From an uncultured Collinsella sp. (GTDB lineage: Bacteria; Actinomycetota; Coriobacteriia; Coriobacteriales; Coriobacteriaceae), in the NCBI GenBank assembly GCA_902470095.1, contig CABRFG010000024.1, forward strand, positions 1-28,452: a DNA stretch of 28,452 bases, given 5' to 3'. Below are positions 7,591 to 15,079 of this stretch, piece after piece (within the stretch, counting starts at the first letter, position 1; each line of letters begins with the position of its first letter). Position numbers and translations under genes: made by a program. The notes under the pieces were generated by a model. The model made no database searches and was not told the origin of the DNA. It saw nothing but the letters and a program-made list of their open reading frames with translations.

Positions 7591-7657
7591 CTCATTGGGG
7601 ACGGGCTTAAATGAGTGCCCAATGAGCAGGTACTCATTTAAACCTGTCCCCAATGAG
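7591..7657. repeat. Paired palindromic repeat units, 26-base arms
   Basis: The left arm 7591-7616 and right arm 7632-7657 are complementary at 24 of 26 positions. Each arm is itself a unit: CTCATT (7591-7596), GGGGACGGGCTT core, AATGAG (7610-7615); and CTCATT (7633-7638), AAACCTGTCCCC core, AATGAG (7652-7657). Another AATGAG lies at 7621-7626. The region 7404-7763 holds this, the two hairpins before it and a promoter, but no gene. Confidence 0.85.
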
Positions 7658-7722
7658 TGGGTGGAAGGTTGCGGGTTCTTTACGGGAATGTAGTGTGGGC
7701 TGCGGAAACGCGGTTCTTTCCG

Positions 7723-7728
7723 TACAAT
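7723..7728 (+). promoter_or_regulatory. Candidate -10 element for the amino-acid ABC operon
   Basis: TACAAT lies 35 bases before the ATPase start. The best upstream hexamer, TGCGGA at 7701-7706 with 16 bases spacing, is weak. Similar CGTACAATAG or ATACAATAG contexts occur before other genes in the window. Confidence 0.4.
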
Positions 7729-7763
7729 AGTTCAACTCGTGTAAACGCAGGGAAGGGACATTC

Positions 7764-8495
7764 ATGGCAGACATGATCGAGATCAAGCATCTCAACAAGT
7801 ACTTTGGCGACCTGCATGTGCTCAAAGATATCAATCTCACCGTCAAGCGCGGCGAGAAGCTCGTAATGATCGGGCCTTCCGGCTCGGGTAAGTCGACGCT
7901 CATCCGTTGCGTCGATTATCTGGAGGAGCCCACGTCGGGCGAGGTCGTCATCGACGGTACGCCGCTCACCAAAAAGAATCACCTGGAGATGGCTCGCAAG
8001 TATAGTTCCATGGTGTTTCAGCAGTTCAACCTGTATCCCAACATGACGGTGCTCGGCAACCTGACGCTCGCGCCCATCAAGCTGCAAAAGAAGAGCAAGG
8101 AGGAGGCGACCGAGGTCGCCATCGCCGCGCTCAAGCGCGTCGGCATGGCGCATAAGGCCGGCGAGTATCCGCAGAACCTCTCGGGCGGTCAGCAGCAGCG
8201 CATCGCCATCGCCCGTGCCCTGTGCACCAAGCAGCCTATTATCCTGTTTGACGAGCCGACCTCGGCGCTCGACCCCGAGATGGTCCAGGAGGTTCTGGAC
8301 GTTATGATTGAGCTCGCGCAGGAGGACATCACCATGATCTGCGTGACGCACGAGATGGGCTTTGCGCGCCAGGTGGCCGACCGCGTCATCTTTATGGAGG
8401 ACGGCCGCATCCTGGAGGAGGGTACGCCCGAGCACTTCTTCGATAACCCCGAGAACCCGCGTTGCCGCGAGTTCCTGTCCAAGATTCTGCACTAG
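7764..8495 (+). CDS. Polar amino-acid ABC transporter, ATP-binding protein (GlnQ/HisP type)
   Basis: This is the cytosolic ATPase that powers uptake through the two permeases encoded downstream. The single nucleotide-binding domain of 243 residues has Walker A GPSGSGKST (37-45), Q-loop MVFQQFNLYP, signature LSGGQQQR (139-146), Walker B IILFDEP (D163, E164), D-loop SALDPE and switch H196 (CVTHEMGF). The pattern VFQQFNLYPNMT with ITMICVTHEMGFARQVADRVIFMEDG is characteristic of the PAAT amino-acid family. An AGGGAAGGGA ribosome site precedes ATG 7764. It is the first gene of a four-gene operon with gaps of 8, 25 and 3 bases. The transported amino acid (glutamine, glutamate, cystine or other) cannot be told from the sequence. 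Confidence 0.95.
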   Translation: MADMIEIKHLNKYFGDLHVLKDINLTVKRGEKLVMIGPSGSGKSTLIRCVDYLEEPTSGEVVIDGTPLTKKNHLEMARKYSSMVFQQFNLYPNMTVLGNLTLAPIKLQKKSKEEATEVAIAALKRVGMAHKAGEYPQNLSGGQQQRIAIARALCTKQPIILFDEPTSALDPEMVQEVLDVMIELAQEDITMICVTHEMGFARQVADRVIFMEDGRILEEGTPEHFFDNPENPRCREFLSKILH

Positions 8496-8503
8496 GCGCG
8501 GTG

Positions 8504-9379
8504 ATGGACATGACGGATATGACGAGGGCGGCCGTGTCGCGCCGTCACTTTTTGAAGCTGGCGGGCGCCGGTATGCTTGCGCTGACGGGGTCCGCGCTTA
8601 CCGGTTGCGGCAACTCCACCAGCGGCGAGGGCTCCGACAAGGGGTCCAAGCTTGCGGCCATCAAGTCGCGTGGCCATCTGAATGCCGGCGTTAAGAAGGA
8701 CGTTCCCGGCTATGGCTATTACGACACCGCCAAGGGCCGCTTTGAGGGCATGGAAGTCGATTTGTGCTACCAGATCGTCGCTGCCGTCTTTGGCGTGAGC
8801 TACAAGGAGGCCCGCGCCCAGGAGCTTGTCGAGTTTACCGACGTAACGCCCAAGACGCGCGGCCCGCTGATCGATAACGGCCAACTTGACGTTGTCGCGG
8901 CGACTTACACCATCACCGACGAGCGCAAGAAGAGCTGGGATTTCTCGACGCCGTACCGCACCGACTACGTGGGACTCATGGTCAAGAAGCGTTCGGGCTT
9001 TACCTCGATTGAGGATCTGGATGGCAAGGTCATTGGTGTGAGCCAGGGTGCCACCACGCAGGGCCTGATCGAGCAGATGATCAAGGACAACGGCTTTAGC
9101 TGCAAGCCCGAGTTTAGGGCCTTTAGCGGCTATCCCATCATCAAGAGTTCGCTCGACGCCGGCAATATCGACGTCTTTGCCATGGACCGCTCCACGCTGG
9201 CCGGTTACATGAACGAGACCGTTGAGCTGCTGCAGCCCGAGGTCAAGTTTGGCGAGCAGGGCTACGGAGTGGCGACCAAGAAGGGCTGCGACCTTTCGGC
9301 CGTGGTCGATCAGGTGATTTGCGATCGCCTGGCCGACGGCTGGCTCGACCAAGAGGTCAAGACCTGGGGTCTTGTATAG
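8504..9379 (+). CDS. Amino-acid ABC transporter substrate-binding lipoprotein (SBP family 3) with a Tat-type signal
   Basis: This is an extracytoplasmic solute receptor for the adjacent importer. The 291-residue protein starts MDMTDMTRAAVSRRHFLKLA. SRRHFLK matches the twin-arginine consensus, a hydrophobic stretch follows, and LTGC ends a good lipobox with Cys35. The mature domain is SBP_bac_3: LKAAIKSRGHLNAGVKKDVPG-type opening (here KLAAIKSRGHLNAGV), GMEVDLCYQIV, DVVAATYTITDERKKSWDFSTPY, and GVSQGATTQGLIEQM. Start codons ATG 8504, 8510 and 8519 are all possible. The ribosome site is weak (GCGCGG) and lies next to the ATPase stop, so translational coupling is likely. Most binding proteins of this family use Sec, so the Tat motif is notable. 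Confidence 0.93.
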   Translation: MDMTDMTRAAVSRRHFLKLAGAGMLALTGSALTGCGNSTSGEGSDKGSKLAAIKSRGHLNAGVKKDVPGYGYYDTAKGRFEGMEVDLCYQIVAAVFGVSYKEARAQELVEFTDVTPKTRGPLIDNGQLDVVAATYTITDERKKSWDFSTPYRTDYVGLMVKKRSGFTSIEDLDGKVIGVSQGATTQGLIEQMIKDNGFSCKPEFRAFSGYPIIKSSLDAGNIDVFAMDRSTLAGYMNETVELLQPEVKFGEQGYGVATKKGCDLSAVVDQVICDRLADGWLDQEVKTWGLV

Positions 9380-9404
9380 GCGCATCGTCCAAGGAAGGAA
9401 TCAA

Positions 9405-10151
9405 ATGCTCGAAGGATTATTTGACGCCGACCGTTGGTCGACGACATTTCAAAACATGGGGCCCTTCTGGGAGGGCTTTGGCGTGACGCTACAGGTAGTC
9501 GTTGCCGGTCTGCTGCTGTCGCTGGTGCTGGGCACGCTACTGGGCGTGTTCTCTACCACTCGCTCGCGCGTGCTGCGCGCCATAAGCCGCGTGTACGTGG
9601 AGTTTTACCAGAACACCCCGTTGCCCGTGCAGGTGCTCTTTATGTACATGGCCGGTCCGCAGTTTTTGCAGGCCATAACCGGTGCCGACCAGCCGGTGCG
9701 CATTGCGCCGTTCGTGCTGGGCTTCTTGGGTGTGGGCCTGTATCACGCGGCCTACATTTCGGAGGTCATCCGCACTGGTATCGAGGCAGTTCCGCGCGGC
9801 CAGATGGAGGCGGCCCAGAGCCAGGGCTTCACCCGTGCGCAGGCATACTGGTACATCGTGCTGCCCCAGACATTCAAGATCATTCTGCCGCCGCTGTGTA
9901 ACCAGGCGCTCAACCTGGTCAAGAACACGTCGGTGCTGGCGCTCGTGGCCGGCGGCGACCTTATGTACCGTTCCGACAACTTTGTGAGTCTGTACGGTTA
10001 CCTGCAGGGATACATCGTCTGCTGCCTTATGTACTTCATCATCTGCTTTCCGCTCGCTATGCTGGTGCAGTGGCTCGAGCGCCGCTCCAAGGAGCGTCCG
10101 CGCGGCGTGAGCCTGGCCGAGCTGGGGCTCGACAACGTAGAGGAGGCCTAG
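9405..10151 (+). CDS. Amino-acid ABC transporter permease (HisM/GlnP family), first subunit
   Basis: This is an inner-membrane subunit forming half of the translocation pore. It has 248 residues and about five hydrophobic segments. The EAA coupling loop lies at AAQSQGFTRAQAYWYIVLPQ, followed by FKIILPPLCNQALNLVKNTSVLALVAGGDLMY, the hallmark of PAAT permeases. The family's N-terminal GFGVTLQVVVAGLLLSLVLGTLLG segment is present. ATG 9405 has AAGGAAGG eight bases upstream. The in-frame TTG at 9372 overlapping the previous gene has no such site. The C-terminus is cytosolic and basic, ending SLAELGLDNVEEA. Confidence 0.94.
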   Translation: MLEGLFDADRWSTTFQNMGPFWEGFGVTLQVVVAGLLLSLVLGTLLGVFSTTRSRVLRAISRVYVEFYQNTPLPVQVLFMYMAGPQFLQAITGADQPVRIAPFVLGFLGVGLYHAAYISEVIRTGIEAVPRGQMEAAQSQGFTRAQAYWYIVLPQTFKIILPPLCNQALNLVKNTSVLALVAGGDLMYRSDNFVSLYGYLQGYIVCCLMYFIICFPLAMLVQWLERRSKERPRGVSLAELGLDNVEEA

Positions 10152-10154
10152 CGC

Positions 10155-10793
10155 ATGGAAATCTTCAACGCGACCAACTTGCTCTACATTTGGGGCGGCT
10201 TTGTTAAGACGATCGAGATCTCGGCGCTGTCGATCTTTTTCTCGCTCATCTTTGGCACGGTGCTGGCGCTCGTTAAGAGCTATGCGCCCCGCCCGTTCCG
10301 TATTTTGGTGAGCGCCTATATCGAGCTGTTCCGTTGCACGCCAAACCTGCTGTGGATCCTGTTTATCTACTTTACGGTGCAGGGTTTGGACATTGTGATT
10401 TCGACCATCGCCTTTACGCTGTTTACCAGCGCTGTTATGGCCGAGATTGTGCGCGGCGGCCTCAACTCGATTCCGCGTGGCCAGTTTGAGGCAGCGCAGA
10501 GCCAGGGCTTTGGCTTCTTTGCCACCATGCGCTACATCATTCTGCCGCAGACGTTTAAGACGATCATTCCGGCGCTGTTTAGCCAGTGCACGACCGTCAT
10601 TAAGGACAGCTCGTATCTTTCGGGCATTAACGTGGCCGAGCTCATGTACACGGCAAATGTCGTGATGGCCCACGCGATCGACCTGTCGCAGGTTCTTATG
10701 CTCTACGGCCTGGTGTTTGCGATGTACTTTGTGCTCAACTTTGGCATCTCGCTGCTGGTCCGAGCGTATCAGCGCCGCATCGTAGCCGCATAG
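10155..10793 (+). CDS. Amino-acid ABC transporter permease (HisM/GlnP family), second subunit
   Basis: This is a 212-residue membrane protein pairing with the preceding permease to form a heterodimeric pore. It has about five hydrophobic helices and an EAA loop at AAQSQGFGFFATMRYIILPQTFKTIIPALFSQ. TVIKDSSYLSGINVAELMY follows, equivalent to the NTSLV... segment of the family. It is shorter than its neighbour at the N-terminus. GAGGAGG within the end of the upstream gene serves as ribosome site, and the gap is only 3 bases. It is the last gene of the operon. Confidence 0.94.
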   Translation: MEIFNATNLLYIWGGFVKTIEISALSIFFSLIFGTVLALVKSYAPRPFRILVSAYIELFRCTPNLLWILFIYFTVQGLDIVISTIAFTLFTSAVMAEIVRGGLNSIPRGQFEAAQSQGFGFFATMRYIILPQTFKTIIPALFSQCTTVIKDSSYLSGINVAELMYTANVVMAHAIDLSQVLMLYGLVFAMYFVLNFGISLLVRAYQRRIVAA

Positions 10794-10802
10794 TCCTGCT
10801 CC

Positions 10803-10889
10803 CCCAAGCACGGCACCTTGCCCCTCAATCGTCGCTTGCGTACATTTAGTACGCGGCGCTTCTCTTTCGGGCAATCTGCCGCACTTGGG
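10803..10889. repeat. Large imperfect palindrome after the ABC operon
   Basis: CCCAAGCACGGCA (10803-10815) pairs with TGCCGCACTTGGG (10877-10889), 11 of 13. Inside, TTGCCC pairs with GGGCAA. The centre is GCGTAC, ATTTA, GTACGC (10838-10854). It may serve as a transcription stop or processing element. No clear T-run ends it. Confidence 0.6.
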
Positions 10890-10962
10890 AAACCAGGACG
10901 GCGTAAGTGACAAAATGGGAATCAGGAATCGCCTATTTCTCATTTGTTAGAAAGGAATCGCG

Positions 10963-11586
10963 ATGAGCGATCTGGAGAACAAGAAGAGTCCTGTGGTCAT
11001 TACCATCGCGCGCGACTTTGGCGCCGAGGGCCACGAGATTGGCCGTATCCTCGCCAATGAGCTGGGGATTCCGCTGTACGATAACGAGCTACTGGTGCGT
11101 GCGTCGCTGCGCGCGGGCGAGTCGCTCGATAAGATGGCCGCCTACGACGAGCGCCTGGCCGTGGAGAACATGGCGTTTCTACCCGACCGTTACGATGCCC
11201 GTTCGTACTCGGACAAGTTGTTCCAAAAGATGAGCCAGGTGATTTTGGATCTGGGTGAGACCGAGAGCTGCATTATCGAAGGCCGCCTGTCCGATTACCT
11301 GTTGCGTAACAACCCCAACCACATTGCCGTGTTGGTGACCGCTCCCTTTGAGGATCGCGTCGAGATCGTGCGCAAGAAGCGCGGCCTTAACAAAAAGAAG
11401 GGCGCCAAGCTGGTCAAACAGCAGCAGAAGGCGCGTGAGGCGTTCTATAAGCGCTACAGTGCCGGTAAGTGGAAGATGACGAGCGGCAAGGACATCGTCG
11501 TCAACCGCGCCAAGCTGGGCCGCGAGGGTTGTAAAGACGTTATCGTCGCTGCCTACCGCTACAAGGTGGCGCAGCTCGAAGGCTAA
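10963..11586 (+). CDS. Cytidylate-kinase-like family protein
   Basis: This is a 207-residue protein of the cytidylate kinase-like group (PF13189), a P-loop NTP-kinase fold whose members mostly have no known substrate. ITIARDFGAEGHEIG (13-27) replaces the Cmk P-loop. It keeps the glycines and lacks the canonical GK[ST], having H24 and E25 instead. IPLYDNELLVRAS, CIIEGRLSDYLLRNNPN, HIAVLVTAPFEDRVEIV and the basic RKKRGLNKKKGAKLVKQQQKAREAFYKRYSAGKW correspond to the family's lid and late motifs. AGAAAGGAAT before ATG 10963 is a good ribosome site. It has its own 169-base leader after the ABC operon and converges on nfnAB. Activity on CMP should not be assumed. Confidence 0.85.
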   Translation: MSDLENKKSPVVITIARDFGAEGHEIGRILANELGIPLYDNELLVRASLRAGESLDKMAAYDERLAVENMAFLPDRYDARSYSDKLFQKMSQVILDLGETESCIIEGRLSDYLLRNNPNHIAVLVTAPFEDRVEIVRKKRGLNKKKGAKLVKQQQKAREAFYKRYSAGKWKMTSGKDIVVNRAKLGREGCKDVIVAAYRYKVAQLEG

Positions 11587-11595
11587 CCGACCAAA

Positions 11596-11630
11596 ACCAT
11601 CACAAAGGTGCCTGTCCCCTTTGTGGTGGT
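11596..11630. repeat. Hairpin repeat unit with CCTGTCC core
   Basis: The arms 11596-11608 (ACCATCACAAAGG) and 11618-11630 (CCTTTGTGGTGGT) pair at 13 positions with one wobble. They enclose the 9-base loop TGCCTGTCC. The unit lies just after the kinase-like gene. Confidence 0.8.
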
Positions 11631-11650
11631 GGAGCGGCCGGCATAGAAAA

Positions 11651-11686
11651 AAAGTCCCCGCCGGGCGTGTGCTCGACGGGGACTTT
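11651..11686. terminator. Bidirectional terminator between convergent genes
   Basis: AAAGTCCCCG (11651-11660) pairs perfectly with CGGGGACTTT (11677-11686). A run of As precedes the left arm, giving a T-run on the minus strand for nfnB. On the plus strand the right arm ends in TTT only, so it is stronger for nfnB. Confidence 0.85.
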
Positions 11687-11714
11687 GCCGTTTGGTGGCT
11701 AGTGCTGTAGATGA

Positions 11715-13124
11715 TTACTCGCCCAGCAGGCTCTTGGTGATGGAAGCGGCGGCCTTCTTGCCGGCGCCCATCGCCAGAATGACCGTAGCGGCACCGGTGA
11801 CGATGTCGCCGCCGGCCCAGATACGGGGATCGGTGGTCTGGCCGGTCTCCTCGTCGGCGACGATGTAGCCCCACTTGTTGAGCTCCATCTTGCCGCCGAT
11901 CTTCTTTGCGAAGGGGTTGGCGTTGGTGCCGATAGCCGAGATCGCGACGTCGCAGGGGATCTCCTCGATGGCACCCTCGATGGGCACCGGGCGACGACGG
12001 CCGGACTCGTCGGGCTCGCCGAGCTCCATCTTCTGGACCTTGACAGCGCACACGGAGCCGTCCTCGCCAGCGACAAACTCGAGCGGGGAGACGAGCGGCA
12101 GAACCTCGACGCCCTCGGCCTTAGCATGGTGCAGCTCGGCGCGACGGCAGGGCATCTCGTCCTCGGTACGGCGGTAAGCGATGATGGCGTGCTCGGCGCC
12201 CAGACGCTTGGCGGTACGGACGGCGTCCATAGCCACGTTGCCGCCGCCAAAGACGACGACGTTCTTGCCGTGCTTGGTGGGGGTGTCGTACTCGGGGAAC
12301 TTGTTGGCCTTCATCAGGTTCACGCGGGTGAGGTACTCGTTCGCGAAGAAGACGTTGGGCAGGTTCTCGCCGGGGACGTTGAGGAACTTGGGCAGGCCGG
12401 CGCCGGTCGCCACGTAGATGGCGTCGAAGCCCTGCTCGAACAGCTCCTCGGCCGTGGCCATGTTGCCCACGACGGAGTTGTACTCAAATTTGACGCCCAT
12501 GTCCTCCAGGCCGTCGATCTCGCGCTTGACGACTGCCTTGGGCAGACGGAACTCGGGGATGCCGTAGACCAGCACACCGCCGCCGGTAAAGAAGGCCTCA
12601 AAGACGGTAACGTCAAAGCCGTTGCGGGCGAGCTCGCCGGCGCAGGTGATGCCGGACGGGCCGGAGCCAACGACGGCGACCTTCTTGCCGTTCTTGGGGG
12701 CCATCTTGGGCGTGGAGGCGAGCTCGGGGCGGTCACCCAGGAAGCGCTCGAGCTGGCCGATGGCCACGGGCTCGGACTTCTTACCACGGATGCACTTGCC
12801 CTCGCACTGGTTCTCCTGCGGGCAGACGCGGCCGCAGATGGCGGGAAGCATGGAGTCCTCGCGGATGGTATCGAGAGCGCCGCCGAAGTCCTTCGCGCGG
12901 ATCTGCTCGATAAAGCGGGGAATGTTGATGTTGACGGGGCAGCCCTCAACACAGAACGGCTTCTTGCAGTTGAGGCAGCGCTCAGCCTCGGCCAGCGCCA
13001 TCTCCTCGGTGAAGCCCTTGTCGACGGGGCGGAAGTCGCAGGCGCGCTCGGCAGCCGGCTCCTCGTTATCGGGGGTGCGGGGCGACTTCATATCGGCAAC
13101 GAAACGACCGTTAACTAGTGGCAT
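11715..13124 (-). CDS. nfnB: NADH-dependent ferredoxin:NADP oxidoreductase, large subunit (NfnB; GltD-like)
   Basis: This is the large subunit of the bifurcating transhydrogenase. It binds NADP(H), the bifurcating FAD and two [4Fe-4S] clusters. The 469 residues show eight cysteines near the N-terminus: C50, C53, C58, C62, and C97, C101, C107, C111. They are followed by the FAD Rossmann motif VVGSGPSGITCAGELARNG (from 151), GGGVLVYGIPEFRLPK and a second nucleotide motif VVVFGGGNVAMDAVRTAKRLGAE. By homology alone it would be labelled glutamate synthase small chain. However, the partner gene directly upstream is an NfnA-type subunit and no glutamate synthase large chain is nearby. The start at 13124 has GAGGAAAAG upstream and overlaps the nfnA stop by 10 bases, so the pair is translationally coupled. 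The bifurcation role is inferred from this pairing. Confidence 0.88.
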   Translation of the reverse strand: MPLVNGRFVADMKSPRTPDNEEPAAERACDFRPVDKGFTEEMALAEAERCLNCKKPFCVEGCPVNINIPRFIEQIRAKDFGGALDTIREDSMLPAICGRVCPQENQCEGKCIRGKKSEPVAIGQLERFLGDRPELASTPKMAPKNGKKVAVVGSGPSGITCAGELARNGFDVTVFEAFFTGGGVLVYGIPEFRLPKAVVKREIDGLEDMGVKFEYNSVVGNMATAEELFEQGFDAIYVATGAGLPKFLNVPGENLPNVFFANEYLTRVNLMKANKFPEYDTPTKHGKNVVVFGGGNVAMDAVRTAKRLGAEHAIIAYRRTEDEMPCRRAELHHAKAEGVEVLPLVSPLEFVAGEDGSVCAVKVQKMELGEPDESGRRRPVPIEGAIEEIPCDVAISAIGTNANPFAKKIGGKMELNKWGYIVADEETGQTTDPRIWAGGDIVTGAATVILAMGAGKKAAASITKSLLGE

Positions 13125-13954
13125 GCGCAGCTCTTTTCCTCATAGGCCTTGAGGGACTCGCCCTCTTCGGAACGGTAAGCGGCCTGGCGGGCACGAAGGT
13201 CATCCCAGTCGACCAGGGTGGCATCGAAGTCGGGGCCATCGACGCAAGCGAACTTGGTCACGCCGCCCACCTCGACGCGGCAGCAGCCGCACATACCGGT
13301 GCCGTCAACCATGATGGGGTTGAGCGACGCGGTGATGGGGGTGTCGTACTTCTGGGCGGTGAGGGTCGAGAACTTCATCATCGGAACGGGACCGACGCAG
13401 AAGACCTGGCTCACGGCCTTGTCCTGCAGCAGGCGCTCCAGCGGAGCGGTGACAACGCCCTGCTCGCCGTAGGAACCGTCGTCGGTAGTGATGTGGATGT
13501 GGTCCTCGTCGAGGAGCTCGCGGAACTGGTCCTCCATGAGCAGGAGGTCCTTGGTGCGGGCGCCCATGATGGCGTGCACCTCGTGGCCGGTCTCGACCAG
13601 GTGCTTGGCAACCGGGAAGGCAATTGCCAGGCCAACGCCGCCGCCAATGACGGCGCAGGGGCCCTCGGCCATCTCGGTGGGAACGCCCAGCGGGCCCACG
13701 ACGTCGCGCAGCGACTCGCCGGCCTCGTAGGTGGAAAGCATTTCGGTGGTCTTGCCGATCACCATGAAGATGAACTCGACCCAGCCCTCGTCACCGTTCC
13801 AGCCGGCCAGGGTAAACGGGACACGCTCGCCCGTCTCATTGGCGCGAACCATGAGGAACTGTCCAGCGTGCGCATGCTTGGCGATTGCGGGCGCCTCGAT
13901 GCGGAACTTGAACACCTTCTCCGAGAACTGCGTCTTCTCCAGGATCTTATACAT
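13115..13954 (-). CDS. nfnA: NADH-dependent ferredoxin:NADP oxidoreductase, small subunit (NfnA; PyrK-like)
   Basis: This is the small subunit binding NAD(H), FAD and one [2Fe-2S] cluster. It belongs to the ferredoxin-NADP reductase/PyrK family. In 279 residues it shows the FAD motif ERVPFTLAGW (43-52), VVGPLGVPTE (85-94), the NAD-site GGGVGLAIAFPVAKHL (104-119), FCVGPVPMM (185-193) and the [2Fe-2S] ligands C222, C224, C225 and C237 in DGTGMCGCCRVEVGG and FACVDGPDFD. GAGAGGGG sits six bases before ATG 13954. The extreme C-terminus, KSCACH, has an unusual pair of cysteines beyond the conserved fold. The alternative roles (sulfide dehydrogenase or dihydroorotate dehydrogenase electron-transfer subunit) are less likely given the adjacent nfnB. 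Confidence 0.88.
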   Translation of the reverse strand: MYKILEKTQFSEKVFKFRIEAPAIAKHAHAGQFLMVRANETGERVPFTLAGWNGDEGWVEFIFMVIGKTTEMLSTYEAGESLRDVVGPLGVPTEMAEGPCAVIGGGVGLAIAFPVAKHLVETGHEVHAIMGARTKDLLLMEDQFRELLDEDHIHITTDDGSYGEQGVVTAPLERLLQDKAVSQVFCVGPVPMMKFSTLTAQKYDTPITASLNPIMVDGTGMCGCCRVEVGGVTKFACVDGPDFDATLVDWDDLRARQAAYRSEEGESLKAYEEKSCACH

Positions 13955-14128
13955 AGAACCCCTCTCTTGTTAGGGCCGCCGAACCGTGCCTCCACGGAAA
14001 TGGACGGTAGCCCGAATAAAACCGTACGCGCACAGGCGTTGTGCAGACATACGGTGCAAATTATACCCTCATGGACATGTCACTTACGTGTGTCTTCGGC
14101 GGTTGGGAGCAGGGTTTATCCACTTTGG

Positions 14129-14331
14129 CCTACCAAAGGGGGACAGGTTTATTTTGGCAGGTTTTATCAGGCAAAACAGCAAAGGGGGCCGGCCTCGCAC
14201 ATCGGTGAGACCGGCCCCCTTTGGAGCGCTGCATATGTATGGCGGCACAGGGTTTATTGCGGTGCGGCCGCTGCGGTGTTTCCACATATAGAACCTGCCA
14301 AAATAAACCTGTCCCTAAATAGTAGGTTCTA
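14129..14331. repeat. Composite inverted-repeat element flanking a terminator
   Basis: Two 24-base perfect complements, 14140-14163 (GGGACAGG...GGCAGGTT) and 14292-14315, bound about 176 bases. Each also has its own local arms. CCTACCAAA (14129-14137) pairs with TTTGGCAGG (14153-14161), 8 of 9. TAGAACCT (14289-14296) pairs with AGGTTCTA (14324-14331). The second unit overlaps the pth stop codon (14329-14331). The pth terminator lies inside. No coding gene fits here. Confidence 0.85.
14180..14223 (-). terminator. Terminator of pth
   Basis: CAAAGGGGGCCGGCCTC (14180 onward) pairs with GAGACCGGCCCCCTTTG (ending 14223) in a stem of about 17 bp with one wobble. On the minus strand it is followed by CTGTTTTG. 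It could also stop plus-strand transcription. Confidence 0.75.
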
Positions 14332-14958
14332 GTGCTTGCCGTTGGCGGAGGCGGCACCGTTGACGTGGTCGCGGGCATAGATCACGCCGTGGACGATTGC
14401 CAGGCCGGCGGCGTCGGCGGCGCGAGCGCAGGTGTCCTGGAAGTCCTCGGCCTCGCGGGCGCGCAGCTGCTTTAGCACATAGTCGGCGACGGCCATCTTG
14501 CCGGGAGGGTTGCCGATGCCGGTGCGGATACGGCTAAAGTCGCGGCTGCCCATCTTGTCGATGATGGAGCGCAGGCCATTGTGACCGGCGTGGCCGCCGC
14601 CTACCTTAACACGTACGTCGCCGGCGGGAATGTCGAGTTCATCGTGGATCACGAGCAGCTCCTCGGCCTTGATTTTGTACTCGCGGCAAAGCTTGGAGAT
14701 GGGACCGCCCGAGGTGTTCATGTACGACTGCGGCTTGACCAGCACAATCTGGCGCTTGCCACCCTCTTCCTCGGGATCGTTGATGTTGATGAGCGCGACC
14801 TCGGCGCCCGCCTGGTTTTTCCAGTACGTGACACCGGCCTGACGGGCCAGCTCGTCGATCGCTTTGAAGCCAGCGTTGTGGCGGGTCTCGGCATATTCCT
14901 CGCCAGGGTTGCCAAGCCCGGCAACCATGCGAATCTTAAGCGGCTGTGCAGCTGCCAT
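14329..14958 (-). CDS. pth: Peptidyl-tRNA hydrolase
   Basis: It releases peptides from prematurely dissociated peptidyl-tRNA. From ATG 14958 it has 209 residues. The catalytic His is H27 in ETRHNAGF. D106 in VIHDELDIPAG, N81 in SYMNTSGG and N127 in GGHAGHNGLRSI match the known active-site residues. MVAGLGNPGEEY (11-22) is the family opening, so about ten residues precede it. ATG 14958 has GAAGGGA six bases upstream. An in-frame ATG at 14988 lacks a ribosome site. Short Asn/Ala/Gly-rich tail. It is encoded downstream of prs but separated from it by a strong terminator. A GTCCCC repeat unit overlaps its stop codon. Confidence 0.96.
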   Translation of the reverse strand: MAAAQPLKIRMVAGLGNPGEEYAETRHNAGFKAIDELARQAGVTYWKNQAGAEVALININDPEEEGGKRQIVLVKPQSYMNTSGGPISKLCREYKIKAEELLVIHDELDIPAGDVRVKVGGGHAGHNGLRSIIDKMGSRDFSRIRTGIGNPPGKMAVADYVLKQLRAREAEDFQDTCARAADAAGLAIVHGVIYARDHVNGAASANGKH

Positions 14959-15079
14959 ATTTGTCCCTTCGTTACACAAATAGTTCAATCAACGACAAAG
15001 GCTACCACGCCCGCCGAAGGCGAGGCTTTGCTTCAGCGAAATCCCACCAGACAAAAGCGCGGCCGCGGCAGAGCGAGTC

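Noticed and set aside
9537..10943. Minus-strand open frame of 468 codons over the two permeases
   Set aside because: Antisense of clear transmembrane proteins; His/Gln/Arg-rich composition is an antisense artefact.
12126..14332. Plus-strand open frames of 330 and 404 codons opposite nfnB and nfnA
   Set aside because: The nfn genes have full motif sets and ribosome sites on the minus strand; these frames have none.
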